Shown piece by piece: positions 35,581 to 37,604 of a stretch of DNA of 37,604 bases. The stretch is from contig SIHQ01000033.1 of the NCBI GenBank assembly GCA_004762125.1, positions 1-37,604 on the forward strand. Reading direction: 5' to 3'. Positions within the stretch are counted from its first letter, which is position 1; each line of letters opens with the position of its first letter. The notes below the pieces were generated by a model that did no database searches, was not told where the DNA came from, and saw only the letters and a list, made by a program, of their open reading frames with translations. The DNA is from Oceanospirillales bacterium (GTDB lineage: Bacteria; Pseudomonadota; Gammaproteobacteria; Pseudomonadales; Endozoicomonadaceae). The translations under genes were made by a program, and so were the position numbers.

Positions 35581-36927
35581 TCAGCTGGCGGTTAGCCAAC
35601 TGTTTATTGCTGCAATATCTTTGACTGACAGCTGACCTGCGGCGTGCTTCAGTCGCAGTGTGTTCAGTACAAAATCATATTTGGCTTTGGTGTGGGACTG
35701 AGTCGCTGCAGACAAGTCCTTTTGAGCATCCAGCACTTCCAGAAGATTGAATCGTCCCGAGGCATAACCCCGCTCTTTCATCACCAGTGTTCGCCCCTGA
35801 GCTTCAACAGACCTCTGCAGGGCATCAACTCGTACGATGGATGCTGTGGTTTTATGGAAGGAATCCCGCACCGAGCGTTCATTTTCCCGCTGTACACGAG
35901 TCAGCTCTTCTTCTGCCCTGAATTCATCCTGTACCGCCTGCTCTACTCGTGAACTGATGTACATACCCTGAAAGATAGGAACATCTACGGTGAACACCAT
36001 TTCCTTGGTTTTCAGCTCATTACCACCGCCAAACAGGGAACCACCGGTTTCCCGCTTACCATCGGTATAGGTGAAGTTCAACGTAGGATAATGACCTGAC
36101 TTACGAGCTCTGACTTCCTGACGGGCTTCATCCAAGGCATGCTTCAAGGCGAGAATGGCAGGGTTAAGATCTCCAGCGCTTTTTACCCAGGTGTCCGAGT
36201 CCACGGGTTCTGGTGGCTGATAGACTACAGCTTCTGAAAGAAAGTCGAGCGTATCTGGCACTGTTCCGATAATTTCTGCCAGGGCATAGCGGGTGTCCAC
36301 CAGCTGGCTGTTTAATTCAGCTTCTCTGGCCAGTGACTCGAGATAGCGGGCTTCTGCTGAATCGACATCAACTGAACGTCCAAGACCCGCCTTCTTTTTA
36401 CTCGCAGCCATTTCAAAGTGCTGCTTCAAGGCATCTTTCTCATCCTTGATGGTGGTTAACTGGTCATCCACTTCAAGTACCAGAAAATAACCTTCAGCAG
36501 CTCTTAATAGAAGATCCTGTTCAGCCTTCATCAATTCAGACTCAGCCCTGCTGATCGTCGATTTCGATTGTTGAAACCGTGACCAAAGCTCCCAGTCAAA
36601 CAGTGGCTGCTTAAGAGTCAGTCCTTCTGTGGTCGTATCAAACTTGTCATTACCCGTTGCAAAGACGCTGTTGTCTGCCCGGATAATGCTCTGATCCGTC
36701 GTTCGTTTTTCATACTGAAAGGAAAGCGTGGGCAATAATCTGGAACGAGCCTGACGATAGGTTTCAGAATCAGCACTGAACTTGTGAGTAGCAGCAAGAT
36801 AGGAAGCATCATGCTGACGGGCTTTTTCAACCACGTCCAGCAGGTTCATTGACCAGCCTAGCTGGCTGAACAACAAGCCAGCCAAAGCCGCACTCAAGGC
36901 TTTGCAGCAGTGTTTTGGTAGTGCCAT
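35581..36927 (-). CDS. TolC-family outer-membrane channel
   Basis: A 448-residue protein from the ATG at 36927. A signal peptide (MALPKHCC then ALSAALAGLLFSQLGWS) precedes the mature start MNLLDVVEKARQHD. Two homologous halves, each with coiled-coil helices and membrane beta strands, fit the OEP fold: about 27-215 (LLPTLSFQYEKR, LTLKQPLFDWELW) and 240-435 (HYPTLNFTYTDGKRE, TVDVPIFQGMYISSRVEQA, RFNLLEVLDAQKDLSAA). TolC trimers form the outer-membrane duct for type I secretion and efflux. A longer version from a TTG at 36966 would put residues before a good signal peptide and lacks a ribosome binding site, so it is rejected. It is the first gene of the locus and stands directly before the giant protein gene, as channel genes do beside type I substrates. 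Confidence 0.92.
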   Translation of the reverse strand: MALPKHCCKALSAALAGLLFSQLGWSMNLLDVVEKARQHDASYLAATHKFSADSETYRQARSRLLPTLSFQYEKRTTDQSIIRADNSVFATGNDKFDTTTEGLTLKQPLFDWELWSRFQQSKSTISRAESELMKAEQDLLLRAAEGYFLVLEVDDQLTTIKDEKDALKQHFEMAASKKKAGLGRSVDVDSAEARYLESLAREAELNSQLVDTRYALAEIIGTVPDTLDFLSEAVVYQPPEPVDSDTWVKSAGDLNPAILALKHALDEARQEVRARKSGHYPTLNFTYTDGKRETGGSLFGGGNELKTKEMVFTVDVPIFQGMYISSRVEQAVQDEFRAEEELTRVQRENERSVRDSFHKTTASIVRVDALQRSVEAQGRTLVMKERGYASGRFNLLEVLDAQKDLSAATQSHTKAKYDFVLNTLRLKHAAGQLSVKDIAAINSWLTAS

Positions 36928-37089
36928 TGCAAGTAAATCCCTGTGACAAGCAAGTAGCCAATACAACTTACTGCACGGACAAAGGCACTGAGCTCTATTT
37001 TTTTAGGTAATTCATGCTAACACGGACTGTTTTCGGGCTCTATCGCACATGACCATGGACGTATAGCGTTAATGCAAGGCTGGCATTGC

Positions 37090-37132
37090 GGTTTTATAAG
37101 TATATTGAGTACCAGAACGCTTCTAGAAACGT
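37090..37132 (-). promoter_or_regulatory. Candidate promoter and operator of the secretion operon
   Basis: A near-perfect 16-bp palindrome, ACGCTTCTAGAAACGT, covers 37117-37132 with one mismatched pair. About 12 bases downstream on the minus strand lie TATACT (37099-37104) and TATAAA (37093-37098), either of which could be a -10 box. The -35 positions overlap the palindrome and match consensus poorly, as in activator-dependent or repressed promoters. The leader to the TolC ATG would be about 165 bases. The call is tentative. Confidence 0.3.
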
Positions 37133-37136
37133 AGCG

Positions 37137-37178
37137 CTCTAACTATGATTTTTTGTTTTCAACAACATAGTGTTAGAG
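37137..37178. other. Imperfect inverted repeat
   Basis: CTCTAACTATG pairs with CATAGTGTTAGAG (2-base bulge) around an 18-base loop containing a T6 run. It lies between the operon's candidate promoter and the terminator at 37224. It may be part of a small plus-strand RNA, an operator, or a decayed transposon end. Nothing else in 37133-37223 can be supported. Confidence 0.35.
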
Positions 37179-37223
37179 TCATGCAGGTAAAATATAGGAA
37201 TGATTGCAGAGAGGAAAATACAG

Positions 37224-37251
37224 AAAAGGCCAGCTGAATAGCTAGCCTTTT
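37224..37251. terminator. Bidirectional rho-independent terminator
   Basis: AAAAGGCCAGCT, loop GAAT, then AGCTAGCCTTTT form a 12-bp stem with one mismatch. The plus strand continues with CTTTGTG, and the minus strand ends in TTTT followed by CTGTATTTT. The A-stem-T layout works in both directions. No complete gene ends here in the window, so it may insulate the operon promoter from its neighbours or end a small RNA. Confidence 0.75.
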
Positions 37252-37284
37252 CTTTGTGATACTCGATGCTGCAGTTTTTAGCGT

Positions 37285-37312
37285 TTGACAGAATATCTTT
37301 GATGTGAATACC
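37285..37312 (+). promoter_or_regulatory. Possible promoter for the right-edge ORF
   Basis: TTGACA at 37285-37290 matches the -35 consensus exactly. The hexamer at the correct distance, AATACC, is a poor -10. It points toward the plus-strand frame that runs off the window. Confidence 0.2.
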
Positions 37313-37384
37313 AAAGCCAGACTACTGCTGCGTCTCCTGCATCAAGCCCAGCGAGATACGATCAACGACACAACAGCAGACTGA

Positions 37385-37604
37385 CAGGGTAAGATTGCAT
37401 TTCAATTTTATAACCGTCAAGTGTCGTTAGTGCTGATTCGTCCTCTTTCTGTTGTTACTGTATTTCTGGACTCTTTAAGCGATTCACTGAAAAGCATTAC
37501 TCCCTCTGCTCAACTCACAACGATCCAAAAAACAGTCCTGACCGCTCTGATTATGGGGATTGTTGTCACTGAAACACTCAACTGGGCCGCCTTTGAACGA
37601 AGAA
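37385..37604 (+). CDS. N-terminal part of a probable transposase, cut by the window end
   Basis: An open frame without ATG near its start runs off the right edge. It includes FQFYNRQVSLVLIRPLSVV and LTALIMGIVVTETLNW. The style suggests the N-terminal domain of a DDE-type transposase from a multi-copy element, but no catalytic residue lies within the window, so this is an impression and not a proof. The same frame is open before a TGA at 37382-37384 (LLLRLLHQAQRDTINDTTAD, possible GTG at 37304). Either the gene starts after the TGA from a rare codon, or a nonsense mutation split it. Confidence 0.4.

Noticed and set aside
36928-36966. TTG start extending the TolC-like protein by 13 residues
   Set aside because: It puts residues before a good signal peptide and lacks a ribosome binding site.

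Overview
The window looks like chromosomal DNA of a marine or host-associated gammaproteobacterium. It has moderate GC, a TolC/HlyD-type envelope, a giant RTX-like surface protein of the LEPR-XLL kind and transposon-like debris at the right edge. An Endozoicomonas-like (Oceanospirillales) source is my inference from style; no marker gene fixes the taxon.

Layout. Positions 1-2190 are AT-rich and carry a plus-strand gene for a secreted, cysteine-containing protein with an in-frame hexanucleotide (Ser-Gly/Leu-Gly) repeat, and a doubtful small ORF. At 2191-2376 lies a minus-strand remnant of the 3' end of nrdG (anaerobic ribonucleotide reductase activase), which marks an old rearrangement boundary. 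From 36927 down to 2456 everything real is on the minus strand and forms one locus. In transcription order it is: TolC-family outer-membrane channel; an 8,583-residue giant protein (25.7 kb, two thirds of the window); a DUF3467 protein; a GAF-HlyD fusion; a PqqD-like/M50 peptidase/lipoyl-domain membrane protein; a shortened SecA-like ATPase; and a small periplasmic adaptor. Gaps are 15-128 bp, or a 4-bp overlap for the last pair. The right edge (36928-37604) holds a leader region, a strong hairpin terminator and the start of a plus-strand, probably transposase, frame cut by the window end.

How it may work. The giant protein has an N-terminal LEPR-XLL motif, a DUF4347 domain, several blocks of GGxGxDxL calcium-binding repeats, a metzincin zinc site (HEMGHGLGLQH), duplicated beta-rich modules, almost no cysteine and no ordinary signal peptide. 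That fits a protein passed straight to the cell surface or medium. The neighbours supply an outer-membrane duct and three lipoyl/HlyD-type periplasmic adaptors, but no ABC transporter. The only energy-coupling protein visible is the SecA-like ATPase, which keeps the DEAD motor but lacks the two-helix finger, helical wing and zinc tail. My leading hypothesis is that the locus is a dedicated, ABC-independent secretion system for a roughly 0.9-MDa exoprotein, with a SecA-type motor and an M50 membrane protein at the inner membrane. The components are visible in the sequence; the mechanism is inference.
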